Shown: positions 18,488 to 30,862, counted from the stretch's first letter. The stretch: DNA of 64,000 nucleotides from Prorocentrum cordatum (GCA_963575745.1 CAUYUJ010003890.1:1-64000), one strand, 5' to 3'. Notes: generated by a model not told the origin, from the letters alone. A program made the numbers and translations.

Positions 18488-21430
18488 ACCGAGCGAACGT
18501 CCGATGCATATTTCGGTTTGGGCGTTGGTTCCTCTCGTTGAGATGCCACAGCAGATGGTGCTTGGGCTTGAGCGGGACTCGGGCAGGACCGAGGAGAACA
18601 AGATGTTGGAGGATCTTGCCTGTCAATTGCCTGCGTTCCTCAGCCGTCGGATCCCCAGTGATGGACGCCAGCATTTCGTCCCACTCGTGCAAGGCAGTGC
18701 CACATGCTAATAATGCACCTCCTTCCCGAACGACGTGTGCGTACTTCGGGAGTGCATCCAGAACGCACCACCTAAACAGCCATTTCGCCTGGTCGGCTTT
18801 AGCCCTTAGGGCTGGTTTCTTTCTTGTCCCAAACATCCCCATTGTGAATTTGTCCATGAAGGGCGCTGGTTTCCCCTCCCTGCGTTGGCCCCCGAACCAC
18901 TGGCCGATCTCATCGTTCATCCGATTTCCAGCAAAGCGTTCCCTCTCATTCTGCTCCCCCAAGGATGACCCGAATTGCGTGGTAGCGGCCAGTCTCTAAA
19001 CAACTTCTAATATGATGCTTGCCATGGTCCCCAGACAAACCGTGTGAAGATAATCGACAGCATAGCTCCGCGAGACGGTCGCACCGAGAAGAGGGGACAT
19101 CAACACTTCGTTGCGATTCTTGCATGACGTCTCCAGGGATGGTCTCCAAAATCGGATCCAAGCTGGAGTTGAAATGGCCCCGTAGTTGGCCACGTCAGCC
19201 AAGCCAGGTTGGGGGAATAACAGATCGCCTTTCTCCAAAACGCAGCTGCTAGCATTCAGAGCGTCGACGCGCCCTGTCAAGGTCAACCCTCTCCCCTTTT
19301 TCCTGGCGTCGAACGTTGGGCGGCCATGCTGGATGAGGCGGGCGAGGTCAGCATCGGATTCGATGTAAACCCACTTCTCGCATGCTCTGCACGCGTCAGC
19401 ATGGGCATCAAAATCGTGATTGTGCCGCGGCGGGTCGGAGAGTGACCCGATGGAGCTACAGATCTGTTTGTCTCACACATCCGCATCCGACACTTGCCGC
19501 CATCGCTCCACCCCCCTCGGCGCCGAGCTTAAATCCGAAATCTACCCTTGGAGGCTTCTAGAAGCCGCGGGGTTCCGTCTTTCTGAAAGGGCGAGGGGCG
19601 GTGGAAGGGGCGGGGCATACGTTGGCCAGAATCTCGCTAGAAGAGCCCAGGCCGATCTCCCAAGTCGACCTTGTCAAACCCCCGCGCTTCGAGATTGCTA
19701 TAACGGCATTCACTGCATCCCTATCATTGTCCCCCTCATTCTCTCCCTATCTCTCTGTCTCGCTGTCTCTCGGCCTTTACCGCTCTGTCTTGCGATGCAT
19801 TCATCATTATATGGCTCCTCCCCTCGTCCCTCCTTCTTTCCCACTCTCCCTCTCTCCTTCTTTCGCTTGCCGTTCCCTTCCACGCTCCCGATCTGTGTTC
19901 TCTATATATGTCCATGCCTCTCTCTACGTTGTTGGCGATGCCCCTCGACGAGTACTTAGTGGCCAGGGGGATCTCCCGCGGGGCCTGGTTGCCATCCAAG
20001 GCCGGCCTGAGGTGGCCTCCGAAAACTTCCGAGCGCGGTTTGTCGCAAACCATTGTGTTCCTTGCATCCAAAAATCTGGGCCACACCCGAAGCAAACCCC
20101 TGGCGCCCTGGGTTCCGCAGAAGTCGTCGCGTGAAACGGCGGAGAGGGAATCGAGAAGGGGAGCGCCTGCATGGGGGAGGGGGGGGGACTGGAACATGGG
20201 AGCAGTGGAGGTGCTTAGGGAAAAGGGGTCGCGGGTTCTAGCGGGGGATGGCGGGTGGGGGGGGGGGGAGCGCAACAAACCCCCACCTGGCTCGACGACG
20301 CTGCCGTTCAAACACCGCCGCCCCCGAAGCATCCGCGGGCGTCGGCAAGCCTCGCGCATTGAAACAGCAGCGGCGGCAAGAGTGCACAGATGCTAGCCCC
20401 TCCCCAATCGACGACGGCAACCCTCGGACGGCCTCGGCGCAGATTCGACCCTGCGGCAAACAAAACATAAAAAAAAACGGATCCTGAAATTGTACATGCC
20501 CCTCAGGTTCGCGTTGCACAGTGGGCATGGGCTTCGCTTCGAAGACCACGTGGGTACCCCTAACATCTTGCAAGCTGCCTCCCAATCAAGCTGAACCTGT
20601 ATGACTGCCCCAGCAAAGCCGAGGTCACATCCGCCGAGTGCTTTCCGAGGGTCGCTGTCGTCGAAAGGATTGTCGTCCCAATCGACATCTGGGTACTTGC
20701 CCTCTGCGATGGCGGCCAAGCACCATCGAACAAACGTAAAAAGGCGACTGTAAGTGCAATGACCACCGCACCCGCATTTACAAGACATCTGTGATCTCAG
20801 AACCACGCCAGGGTGCCTCTGACCAGTCACAAGGTTTACGACTGAAATAACCAAGACTCCCCTGACGCGTCCAGCGCTAGCCGTGCCACCGTATTTGGCG
20901 GTGTCGGTATACAACCCCAGGGGGACGACGAATGCGCCTTCTGGCGCTCCCTGAACGATGGGGTGCTGGTGGTACGAGGGCGGCCACGACTTCGAAGCAA
21001 ACTCTGCCCGTATTTCGTTAAAGCTGTGTGGCGTGCGGGTGAGTTCTCTATGCAACAGCTCATGGTGCGGGCGGCAGTTCAATAATAAATCAATCCTGGG
21101 TTTCTTTACAGTACTCTGCCCAGGACATGATACCGCGGCCGACTTCAATTGGTGAGCAACCCCTTGCCTAGCCAATTGGTCATCAACTTTCTTTTGATAA
21201 TGCCCTGAAGCCCTGCCAGGTGGTAGACCCCAAGAGTTGTCGATGCATGATCCCGACTTCGAAGCCAGGTGCACCAAAACACACAGCTTGGCAGCAGATA
21301 ATTCACCCGTGCAATAGAGCGACAGCAGCTCGCGCAGCAAACTTTCACCAGCTGCCCGCTGGTCATCAAGTGACTGGGGGGGGGGCCGTGGATGCGTCTG
21401 CGCTTGTCTGACATGCGCACTCACGCGCAT
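18459..21430 (-). pseudogene. Transposase-like protein of a dinoflagellate repeat family, broken
   Basis: Two blocks on the minus strand belong together. Block 1 (about 21375-20490) encodes a segment with GLYTDTAKYGG, CKCGCGGHCTYSRLF and QLDWEAACKMLG, followed by CPLC. Block 2 (about 19462-18480) has CRACEKWVYIES, DYLHTVCLGTM and KPKHHLLWHLNERNQ. I know this arrangement (YTD, a CxCxCxGxC cluster, DWxE, CPxC, then PKHHLLxH) from many repeated dinoflagellate proteins that look like DDE transposases, though I cannot fix the superfamily. A TAG at 18996-18998 interrupts block 2 where the same frame continues, replacing a likely Trp. Between the blocks lies about 1 kb of C/T-rich DNA, probably an intron. 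The start of block 1 follows a C-run ending AG, so an upstream exon is missing or unrecognised. Confidence 0.6.
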
Positions 21431-21548
21431 GGGCGCTTGAGCAAAACGTTGCTAGAGACGTCTGTGCTGCTGTTGTTGCCCCAGGGGCGCCAGACAGGGG
21501 CGCGCGAGGCCCCCTGAGGCCCCGAGGCGCACCCCACAGGGAATCCAA

Positions 21549-22480
21549 CTATCTTCTGGTGCTTCCATCGGTGCCACCAAAAACACCCGCCAGGTAATCG
21601 AAACTGCACTGCTGTGCCCCCGATCGCACATCATGACTCTCCCCCTTTACACCATCGCCATGTGACCCCCCTCCGCCGCGGCCAACGCCCAAGTCCCCCC
21701 CCCCCTCCAACATGTCAGAAGGCTGGGTGATCTCGCATGCAGTTATGGTTGATCGCTGTCGTCGTGCGGGGGAAGGGGGGGAGGGGACATGGTCGGATAA
21801 TTGCATTGGGCGTATGCGGGGCAGGGAGGTGGGCATCTTTGCGCGCGGGGGGAAGGGGCGGGGGCACGTTGGCCGATCTCGGAGCCATCTTCAACAACGG
21901 CGTGGGCCATCTTGGGCCTTGCCGCGGCGAGCCGCTCCCCTGCGCCCTCCTGAAAAGCATCTCGCACTGGCGTTGGGGACGAGAGGGGAGGAGGGAACTG
22001 AGGAACTAGCTAACGAGGAAGGGCGGTGAGAGCAGAGCTGCAAGATAGAGGACACCGATCATGCGTCGGAATGGCTACCCCGCGTGCCGCGCCCCAGGAG
22101 CTCCAGATACCGACACGGTCAAGCTGGTACAGGAGCCCCGTTTCTGTTTAGCCCCTCTCGCGTGTCCTCCCTCCATCCGTTCCACCTGCCTCCTTCCACT
22201 CTCCTTGGGTTTCTGGCAGCGGCTGCGCCCATGTAGGCCCGTTGTCGTTAGTCCCGCACACGTGAATGCGGGGTGTTTTTTTCGTGAGGGTTAACAAACG
22301 TCCTTGATGCGACCACAGCTTCTTTTGCGACATCATTTTGGTTAGTCAAAGACGCCTTCGGGACATGGCTCTGATCAACATTCGTTAACATCATGTCTGC
22401 ATGTTTGAAAGCACCTGAGGGGGCAAGTGTGAGTGTACATGAAGTTTGTTTTTTTCAAACATACACATGGGTTTGATGTC
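21549..22480. other. Unassigned spacer
   Basis: G/C-rich with runs of G (21660-21710, 21765-21870) and no frame resembling a known protein. An upstream exon of the transposase-like gene could lie here but cannot be identified. Confidence 0.35.
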
Positions 22481-22483
22481 TGC

Positions 22484-22632
22484 TCATCTAGCTCAGCGAT
22501 GGCTCAGCGATACCCCCCCACACTCAGCGATGACGCAGCGATCGTTGGCCCTGATATTTATCATGGTTTATGTACGACTCAGCGATCGCTCAGCTATCGG
22601 CTCAGCGATGGCTCAGCGAAAACTCAGCGATC
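22484..22632. repeat. Cluster of CTCAGCGAT motifs
   Basis: About nine copies of CTCAGCGAT or a one-base variant occur in 150 bases, often as GGCTCAGCGATGG. Spacing is irregular (10 to 25 bases), unlike an ordinary satellite. Surrounding DNA is AT-richer than average. Confidence 0.75.
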
Positions 22633-22955
22633 TCAAACCGTAGATTTTTTTGATAATCTTGAATATGTTTTATGTTTTTTTGAAACGTAACAAACAGTTT
22701 GCTCGACAACCACAATGGGTCGATCCACGATCGCAGATCATCGCCGTATCCTACGCGCATCCACCCTGCCCAACGGGTCTGGAGACGCGTGGCTAGAAAT
22801 TAGATTGGCAGCTAGCGTTCCGCATACGCGTGTTGTGCACCACACAGCGTTTCATGTTAAAAGCTCACAATCGTGGGTGCAACAAGCTATATGTGGCTGA
22901 TGGCGAGGTCTTGGCGTATGCGGAATGCGTGTGCCCGATCTCTCGAGAAGCCTGC

Positions 22956-23385
22956 TCACGTGCTGCGCCTCTTCTTGCGAGGCTGGCCCTCCTCGCCCCT
23001 GCTGCCTGAGCCCCCTGGCGCAGCCGCGTTAGCCTTGGACGTCTTCCCGCCCTTCAGGGGCGTCACGGCGTCGGCCTGGTTGACCGAGTCGTGGGCCGAG
23101 AGGGTCCCTTGCACCTTGGCGTGCAGCTCGCTCACCAGGTCCTGCGGTTGCGGAGGTGGCGGCGGGGCGGGGGAGGTCGACCGCATCGCGCCCGCTGGGG
23201 GCATCGTCCGACTTGCCTCCTCCCAGGGCCCTCAGACCCACTCCTCCGCGCAGCCCGCAACCAACCTTCGTGCATCTGCCTCCCCGTGCACATGTACCAT
23301 CCGAGTCCTTCCCCTCAGCCTTATCTTGTTGTGTTCTTTCTCTCTCTCTCTCTCTCTCTCGCTCTCTCTCTCTTTTGTTTTTTTC

Positions 23386-23477
<92 letters not shown>

Positions 23478-26060
23478 CCCCCTCTCTTCCCCAGTCCCGT
23501 TCACCTTCTCCCTCCCCGTTCCCGCTTGCCCATCCGCCCCTGGCAAGTCCTCGACCTCGCTCAGGCCGTCCGCCATGGTGCTGATCTTGCCGTCCGAGAG
23601 CTTCGACTTCACCTGGGATCGCGGCGGGGAGGGAATGGGGTGCAGGAGGGCCGTCGTCTTCGCCAACGTCTGCGGGGCGCTAGCCGTAGTCGAGTCGAAA
23701 CGAAAGGGCGAGTTGGGCCGTGGCAAGGTAACAAGAGAGATAAGAAAACGGACACGGAGGATGAGGGGTAGGAGTATGAGGAAGGAGGTGGCAGAGGAGG
23801 AGGAGGACGAGGAGAAGGAGGAGGACCACATGGATGCGGAGGAGGAGGAGGAGTAAGAGGAGAGGGACAAAGGGGGGAGGCGAAGAGGGAGAAGGAGAAC
23901 GAGGAATGAGGAGACGGCGACGGAGGATGAAGATAAGACAGGTGGAGGCGAGCGGCTGAACAATGAGATGGACGATGCGGAGGACACCGAAGATCATGCA
24001 GGAGGGGACGGAGTAAGAAGAGGAGGAGGAGGAGGATCACGAAGGAGGATTGGATTTGCCACAAGGGCGATGGCCTTCGTGGGCAAGAAGCCGCTCAGCA
24101 GGAAGCCCGCGAGCGTGTTCGACTGGAGCTTGCTTTCCAGGACCTCGATCTGGCTCTTCAAGCGCCCCTCGACCTCCTTCGTGGCCGCCCACTTCCAGGC
24201 GGTGTCGCTGGTGATGTTGAACAGGATGGATTTGGCGCTGCTCACGGCCTGCTGCGCTGATGTCACGATCTTCTTGGAAGATCTCATCGCTTTCTGGACT
24301 GGCCCGCTCTCAACAGCACGCCTCGATGACTTGCCGTCTCCTCCCTTACCTCCCTTCTTTTTGCCTTTTTTGTCTCCTCGGCCCGCCTCCTCCCCTTTGT
24401 CCTCGCGCCTGCTCCTCTGACCGTCGCTCTTCTTGTCACGGCCTCCTTCCTCATCCTTGAGGCGGTTCCCCTTGCCCGTGATGCCCTTCCTCGAGGTCGT
24501 GCCAAGCTTCGAGCGGCGCTTGATCTTGTCCCCCTTCTTCTTCTTCTTCTTGCCGATCTTCGAGCTGGCGTCGATGGCCTGGTTGTCTGCCCGCTTGTCC
24601 TGCTGCATTGTCGTGGTCCAGCGGCGCGTGAACTGCCCCCTGTACTGCAACTGAAACCACATGAACTTGACCGTCTTCCCCCCGTTGGGATCTAACTGGC
24701 AAAACGGGTAGCCTAAGTCGATACAATGATCGCAAATCTCGTGGCACGTGTTGATAGTGAACTCATCTTCGTGGCCCGACGGGCCTCCTTCCTCGTATGT
24801 CATGCGCAAGAAGCTCACGAGGCGGCCCTGCTTGATGAAGTCCTCGCTGTACTCCTCGACGTAGGTGCGGTAGCGCTTCAAGAGGCCTTTCCATTCCTCT
24901 TCGACCCAGTCTTGCTTGAACACCTCCTTGTCGATGGCGTTCTCCCACCTCTGGGCCAGCTCGTGGTTCTTCTTGCACTGCCGAGTCAACCTGTTGCCCA
25001 GCGCAGACCGCTTCGTGAACATCTGGCCAGTCTCCTTGGCCTTCAGCAGCTCGAGGTCGCCCAGCCTGTTGCGGTCGGACGCGTTCTCCTTCTGGATCGC
25101 CTCCTCCAACTTCGAGAATTGGCTGCGGCCAGCTGGAGCGATGTCGGGCTTCGTCAAGAACCCAGCCTTGCTGGCCTCCACCTGGCGGGCTCGCTGCAGC
25201 AACTCATCGTGGAACGTCTTCAGGATCTTCTTCTTCACGGGCGTGAGCTTCTCGGCGCGCTTCCTGGCGGCGGGGGGGCAGAGGAGGAAGAACGCATAAT
25301 GGGGCAGGAGGCGAGGTGAGGTCAGGGGCAGTAGATCTACGACAGTGGATCCGATGGAATGGCCCTGGGGCGGGCCGAGTGCATTAAGACGCCAGTCCCT
25401 CCCCCTCCCCACCAACAACGAGCGCAAAGGAGCCCTCGCTGAAAAAGCGAGGGCGCAAGGGGGGATGGGGGGGGGGGGAATTTTGCACGAACGGCAAACA
25501 CTGATTGGAGGTAAGGGGACGGAGCTGGCGAGGATTAACCCCAGACTCCTGGAGCACGGCGCGCCATCGCCGCCATGGGCAGGGGTCGTCGGCGGGCTCG
25601 TGGGGGATGCTGGCTGAGGCCCCGTGGCAGCATCAGCAGGGGCGAGGTCGGCGTTGGCCATCGAGGGGGCGCTCTCGGCGCCGCCCTCGGCGCTGCCAGG
25701 CGACGCCCTCGGCGCCGCCCTCGGCGCTGCCAGGCGCCGCTGCTCAGCCTCGAGATCCATCTCGAGCTTGGCCATCTCCTCCTTCTTCGCCCTGATGTCC
25801 TCGAGGCGCTTCTGGAGCGCGTCCGCGGTGGCAGGGTCAGTCGGTGAATCTGATGGCGATGCATCTTGAAGCTCCTCGACTTCAGGCCCCGATTCAGCTC
25901 CCGACTCGGCCTGCGTCTGGGACGCGGCTGCCGGCGGGCGCGGGGACTGGCTCGACTCGATTGCGATGGCTTCGCCATCGCCCTTCGCACGCGCCCTCCT
26001 GAGCTCCTCGACCTCGGCGAGCTCTTGCTCGAACGCGCCGATCGCCAGCCTGCCTGGGGC
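22956..26060 (-). CDS. Lysine-rich coiled-coil protein of unknown function (multi-exon)
   Basis: Four exons can be followed on the minus strand. Exon A (about 26060-25545) is a helical Glu/Lys/Ala region including KRLEDIRAKKEEMAKLEM, a likely coiled coil, then an Ala/Pro linker. Exon B (about 25273-24060) is the core, with KLTPVKKKILKTFHDEL, a Cys/His-containing stretch ICDHCIDLGYPFCQ, a basic segment GKKKKKKGDKIKRRSK and a hydrophobic end LAGFLLSGFLP. Exon C (about 23675-23540) includes KSKLSDGKISTMADGLSE. Exon D ends PRKKRRST at TGA 22956-22958, a possible nuclear localisation signal. The first exon is not identified, since exon A follows an AG acceptor. I do not recognise the family. Introns contain TC, AGG and C-rich repeats. 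Long in-frame read-through into introns exists, so boundaries are approximate. Confidence 0.6.
23336..23476. repeat. TC dinucleotide tract
   Basis: CTCTCTCT runs almost without break, with one TTTTGTTTTTT interruption near 23374. It lies in the proposed last intron of the minus-strand coiled-coil gene and produces serine/leucine and Glu/Arg frames with no meaning. Confidence 0.95.
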
Positions 26061-26199
26061 GAGTCAGCAATATCAAAGGGGGTCGTCCGCGCCCGTAGAC
26101 GCGGACGGTTGAAATGCCTTGCCCATCGCCCGAACCCCGCGGGCGAAGCTGGGGAGGTGAACATGAGGGGATGATGAGGGATGGTGAGAGAGATGAGGA

Positions 26200-28040
26200 T
26201 AAATGAGGCAAGGATTGAGGAGTGCGCTGGGGGATGAGGGAAGGAGGAGGAGGTGAGGAGGAAGGGGAAGGTGGAGGAGGAGGATGTTGGAGTAGGTGGA
26301 GGTGTGGGGGAAGGAGTAGTGAGGAGTAGGGAAGAAGGAGTGAGGAGAAAGGAAGGGGAAGGGTCCATGAGGAGGAGGAAAGGAGGAGAGAGGAGGAAAA
26401 GGAAAGGAGGGAAGGAGGAAGGGATGGAGATGGGGCTGCCTCGGGGTCGAGTCAGAAGGCCGACTCGACGCTCGTCTACTCAGACACGGCATTATGGGGT
26501 TCCGAAGCCCTTCCTCCAGCCCCAGCCTTCGCCGCCAGCCTCGGGCAGTGTCGCATCTCCCTCCTCCCACTCCTCTGGCTGACGAGACATGGCGGATGGC
26601 GCCCTGCTGGCGAGCAGCGCTCGGTCTGGGCCCGCTGGCGAGCAGCGCTCGGTCTGGGCCCCGAAGCGGGAAGGGCTCGAGCATTCGCGCCAGCGGCCGA
26701 GGTCTTGGAATGGGCCTGCCTGAGAATTGACGCGAAGAGGATACGGGGGCGGAGAAGAGAACGATGAAGAGGACATTGCGCGGAGGAGGACGAGAAAGAG
26801 AGGACGTGGGAAGGCAGAGGGGAAGAGGGGAGGGATGAGGAGAAGGTGAGGGAGGGAGAGGCCGAGGGGGAGGAGGACGAGGAGGAGAATGAGGGTGGGG
26901 ATGGAGACGGAGAAGGGGGAGGAGGCGGCAACGGGACTCGATCCTCCTAGAACGGTCGGCGGATCGGAACCTTGAACGCCCCTTCAGCCTCATAATGGTT
27001 ACTACCGTGTGACAGTTACCCTTATGGTCGACGGGCTCCCCTCCTCCGCCTCCTCTCAGAGCACGTGAGCTAATCCCCCATAGTCTCCCCCTGCGCCTCC
27101 CTCTGTGTCTTACTCTACCGTGACTGCCGTACATTTCGCTTCAACCTATTTCAGATGTTGGCGCCGTTCTCTTTGGGGCCATCCCCAGACGGCGGGGGCG
27201 TGGGGGGTGGGCGATCGTTGGGCGCGCGCAAGCGCTTGACGGGCGGGCGGGGCGAGGGGGGTGGGTTTGGTGGGGGGCGGCGGCCGAAGCTAAGCAGCGT
27301 TCGGTGCGACAGCCGCGCTATTCAGACGACAGGGGGGCTGATGGCTTCAGGCGCAACGCACGGACCTCGAACAATCCGACAACGTCGCGCCGCCCGCCTT
27401 CTCAGCGCCTCGCGCTGTGCTCCACCGTGAGACCGCCCGCCTGCTCCGCGTCCTCATCGATGTCCAGCGGGCGCCACGGCGCTGTTGGCGGCTGGTTTGC
27501 ACTGCAGCTCTAGCAGACGACGCGTGAGAAGACTCCTGGACAGGACAGACGGAGGGTTGTTACGAGGGGCGATGAGAAGACTGAGGGTCGTGGGTAACGA
27601 CAGGGGCAAGAATGGCGATTAGAAGACGGAGGACGCGAACAAAGGTTGAGGAGAAGAAGAGGGGGGATGAGGAGAAGGAAGGGAGACGAGGAGGAGGAGG
27701 AGGAGGAAGAGGAGGATAGTGCGGCGGCGCAGCGATGGCTTCGGCGCTGATCGGAGCCGCGGTCGGGCAGGAGAGGGCGCCGCCGACGACGTCGCCGCGG
27801 GGCTGCCCGACGAGCCCATGCAAGGAGCGGACGGGCGGGCCCGCGGATCGCATCCTCCAACTCCCCAACCCCACCCTCCCCCCCTCCCACCCGCCCGCTG
27901 CCATCCCACGACCTCCCCCTCCCACCCCATCCCTACACTACTTCCCGATCTGCTCTATCGATCGCGCCCCTCAGCGCACAGTCAAGTTCTCGCGCGCATT
28001 CAGCCGAGAGCCGCCCTCGGACAAGGTATCGATCAGAGCC
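26200..28040. other. Spacer between the two minus-strand genes
   Basis: Purine-rich tracts (26200-26440, 26750-26930, 27600-27720) alternate with G/C-rich DNA. A 28-base unit with GCGAGCAGCGCTCGGTCTGG is duplicated head to tail at about 26609-26662. No exon is supported; the start of the coiled-coil gene and the end of the next one should lie near the borders. Confidence 0.45.
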
Positions 28041-28042
28041 CG

Positions 28043-29389
28043 TTAAACCCCAACGAATACGACCGACCGAAATGCATTGCCACAAAAATAAACGAAGTGA
28101 GTCCTGCGCGGAGGCGCTGGCATGCTGATGCCGCTGGTGTCGATGCCATTGTCCACGCGGTGCGAAGCCTGGTGCTTCCTCAGCGGCTCTTTGCTGGTGC
28201 CGTCATCCTCGCAGCTCTCCTCGCTTTCGTCCTCTTCCTCAGCTTCGCCCTCTTCCTCCTCTTCGCCCTCGTCCTCCTCTTCCTCCTCTTCCTCTTCTTC
28301 CTCATCTTCGCCCTCGTCATCCTCTTCCTCCTCTTCTTCCTCTGCCTCACCTTCCTCCTCTTCCTCTTCCTCATCGCTCTCTTTCGCGACTAGCTTCTTC
28401 CCGCAAGCCGCTGGCCGCTTGCGCGGGCGCATGCTCTCCTCACTCCTGCTCGCCTTGGCCCGCAGCGCGGCGGTCCTCCTCTCCGAGCTTCCGACAGCAG
28501 CTGGCCTTATGATGCAGCCGTGGCCTGAAGGCCGCTTCAGTGCGGCCGCGTGGATGTCCGTGTCTTCGCCGCTGTCCTCTTCCTCCTCCTCCTCCTGCGC
28601 CTGCTCCGTCTCCTCCTCGCCCTCCTCCTCCTCTTCGTCGCCCTCGCCCTCCTCCTCCTCTCCGCCCTCCTCGTCGCAGTCTTCGTCGTGCGCGTCTTCC
28701 TCATCGGCCTCTGCCTCCTCCTCCTCTTCCTCTTCATCAGCGCCTCCCTCTGCATCGGCTTCCTCGTCTTCTTTGTGTACTTGCTCCTCTGCGTCCTCGT
28801 CTTCTTCTTCTTCCTCCTCCTCCTCCTCCTCCTCGTCCTCGCCCTGATCTTCGTCGCGGCCGCTCGCCGCGGCAGCCGCAGCACCGCCCTTCGCCCCCTT
28901 CGTGGTGCGGCGGCTGTCGGTCGCAGCTGCTGGTCTCTTCAGCGCAGGTGCCGTTGTGCCGCAAGCTGCGGCTGGCCTCTTCATGCCGCTCCTCGTGCTT
29001 ATCCTGTTGTCCATCTCGAGTTTCTCAGCCTTGAGGTCATCGAGGCTAGTGGATCCAGCACAGTACCGTTTTGCTGCTTGCACCATCCATTTCTTTGCTG
29101 TTGCTGGATCGTGGTGCTTGTGGCTCAGCTGCAGCCGCTGGCGCCCGCCGACGGTCAGCGCGACTCCAGTGGTAGTAGTACCATCCTTTTCTTTGGACAA
29201 TGCTTTGAACTCAGCCCTCACAGTCTCGCCGTTCATCTCGCCAGAGTAGTAGATGTTGGCACCTGGCTTCGTGCGCATCTCAGAGGGGGCAGGGCGATCA
29301 GCAGCGTCAATTTCAGCTGGCTGTCGTTTCTTCGTGGTCGCTCTCCTTCTCGGAAGTTGGGCAAACTTTGCGTGAAAAAACAAAAAAAA

Positions 29390-29442
<53 letters not shown>

Positions 29443-30600
29443 AAAAAAAAAAGAAAAAAAAAAATAAAAAGAAAAAAAAAGAAAGAAAAAAAAAAAAAAA
29501 AAAAAAAAAAAAGAAAAAAAAGTAAAAGCTGTCGTCTCACTGTTCGGGTTCAGGGTGACTGGGAGACAGCTGTGCTTCCATCTGGCCACCTCGCCGTCAT
29601 GAACGCCGTCGCTGGGGCGCCAGGGTCACAGAAGATGTCCCGAGTCGTCTCTGGCGAAGCGTCGCGTCGTCCTTTCCTCCACGCCACGCCAGTGGATTTG
29701 TCATACCCGATCTCTAACTCTGTGGTGGGGTCTCCTCGTGCACTGCTCCTCTCGCCCAGTCCCTGCTGCAATTCTCTCAGGCGCTTCATCCATCCTGGGA
29801 TCGGCTTGCCAATCTTCTCCTTGTTGATGGGGTCATACAAGTGCTTGCACATGCTTCTGATCCTGGCTGGGGGGACGGGGCGCGCGGGCAGCTGACGGGA
29901 GGACGACCCCCTATCGGACTTCACCGTGTACGGTTCCAGATGGAAGGGGTTGTTGGGGCAGGGCGTGGGGGCCGCCGTCGCTATCGTCGTCGTCGTAGTC
30001 ACTGTTGTCGCCGTCGCCGTCGCCAAGCCCTCGTTCGACCGATTCGATCCCTGACCCCCGCTCCTCAACGAGTTCACGGCGGCCCAAGACTGGGCAGCAG
30101 CGTCGTCGAAGTCCCACTCGGCCTTCCTGGACCGCGCGACCGCCTCGAGCGATCGCAACATTGCCTTCTCATTGAAGGACAGGTTCGGCGCTATCTTCTC
30201 CAAGGACGCCAGCAACTGTGGATGTTGTTTTTTCGCTGCCCCCCATGGCCCGATGCACCCCCCTCGGCAAACGAATGTCACGGCACCCCCTCGCACGATG
30301 GCCCTCGCAGCCCCATAAGAGAAAGGCCAGCGCCAGCAAGCGCGCGCAGCGTTGCTGGTGCTGGCCTTTCATAAGACAAGGGGAGGGGTTCAATGTCATC
30401 GTCGTCATCGATGCCGCCGGCGTCGGCCGTCGGCATCGAGCCTTCGCGTGCTTCTGGATCTCTGAGATGGCCACGTCCGTCAGCCGATCCTGCCCTGGTG
30501 AGCTTCCGTACTTGAGGAAGTCGGGCGCGGAGATGTGGTGCTTCAGCGCCGCCGCCAGGGCATCCTCGTCCCTGGGGGGCGGGCGGTGGCGGGCGGGGCA
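28043..30600 (-). CDS. KRPAA-motif acidic protein of unknown function (multi-exon)
   Basis: Exons on the minus strand, read in order: about 30590-30440 (APDFLKYGSSPGQDRLTD); about 30235-30050 (AAKKQHPQLLASLEKIAPNL, then RKAEWDFDDAAAQSW); about 29950-29550 (HLYDPINKEKIGKPIPGW and IGYDKSTGVAWRKGRRD); and about 29370-28043. The last exon has a small folded segment (YYSGEMNGETVRAEFK to KKWMVQAAKRYC), then MKRPAA, LKRPAA and RKRPAA motifs around very acidic Glu/Asp runs. KRPAA repeats are common in dinoflagellate proteins and resemble nuclear localisation signals, so a nuclear or chromatin-linked protein is a guess. The first exon is uncertain. The Glu-rich frame is kept open through 700 bases between coding-like flanks, which argues that here the repeat really is translated. 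Exon borders are approximate. Confidence 0.55.
29375..29521. repeat. A-rich homopolymer tract
   Basis: About 147 bases are almost only A on the plus strand, with a pure run of 42 A at 29393-29434 and scattered G, C and T. It lies just upstream, in the sense of the minus-strand gene, of the last exon, so in the transcript it is an extreme poly-U tract before the splice acceptor. Confidence 0.9.
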
Positions 30601-30777
30601 GCGTCCGGGCTGACGCGGGGGTGCTGGGCGATATCTGCGAGGGCTGGTTGTGAAGAGAGCTGGGAACGGAGGAGTGGTTGAAGGGGATGAGGGGCGGAAG
30701 GGGATGAGGGGGGGAAGGCGCATGCGTACTTAGACAGAGATCGGGACACACAGACGTGGGTGTGGGCACAATGCGAG

Positions 30778-30862
30778 AGCGACCGACACGACCCCTCTCT
30801 CTCTCTCTCTCTCTCTCTCCCTCCCTCGCTCCCTCCTCCGCTCTCTCTCTCTCTCTCTCTAT
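30778..30862. repeat. TC-rich microsatellite
   Basis: CTCTCTCT and CCTCCCTCGC units in two short blocks. A related TC-rich stretch with CTATCTCCC units is at 31430-31505. DNA from 30870 to 31430 shows GAGAGA-rich segments and no gene. Confidence 0.85.

Noticed and set aside
29375-29521. Poly(A) tail of a retroposed gene
   Set aside because: The tract is interrupted, lies inside a probable intron, and has no target duplication or cDNA-like sequence ending at it.
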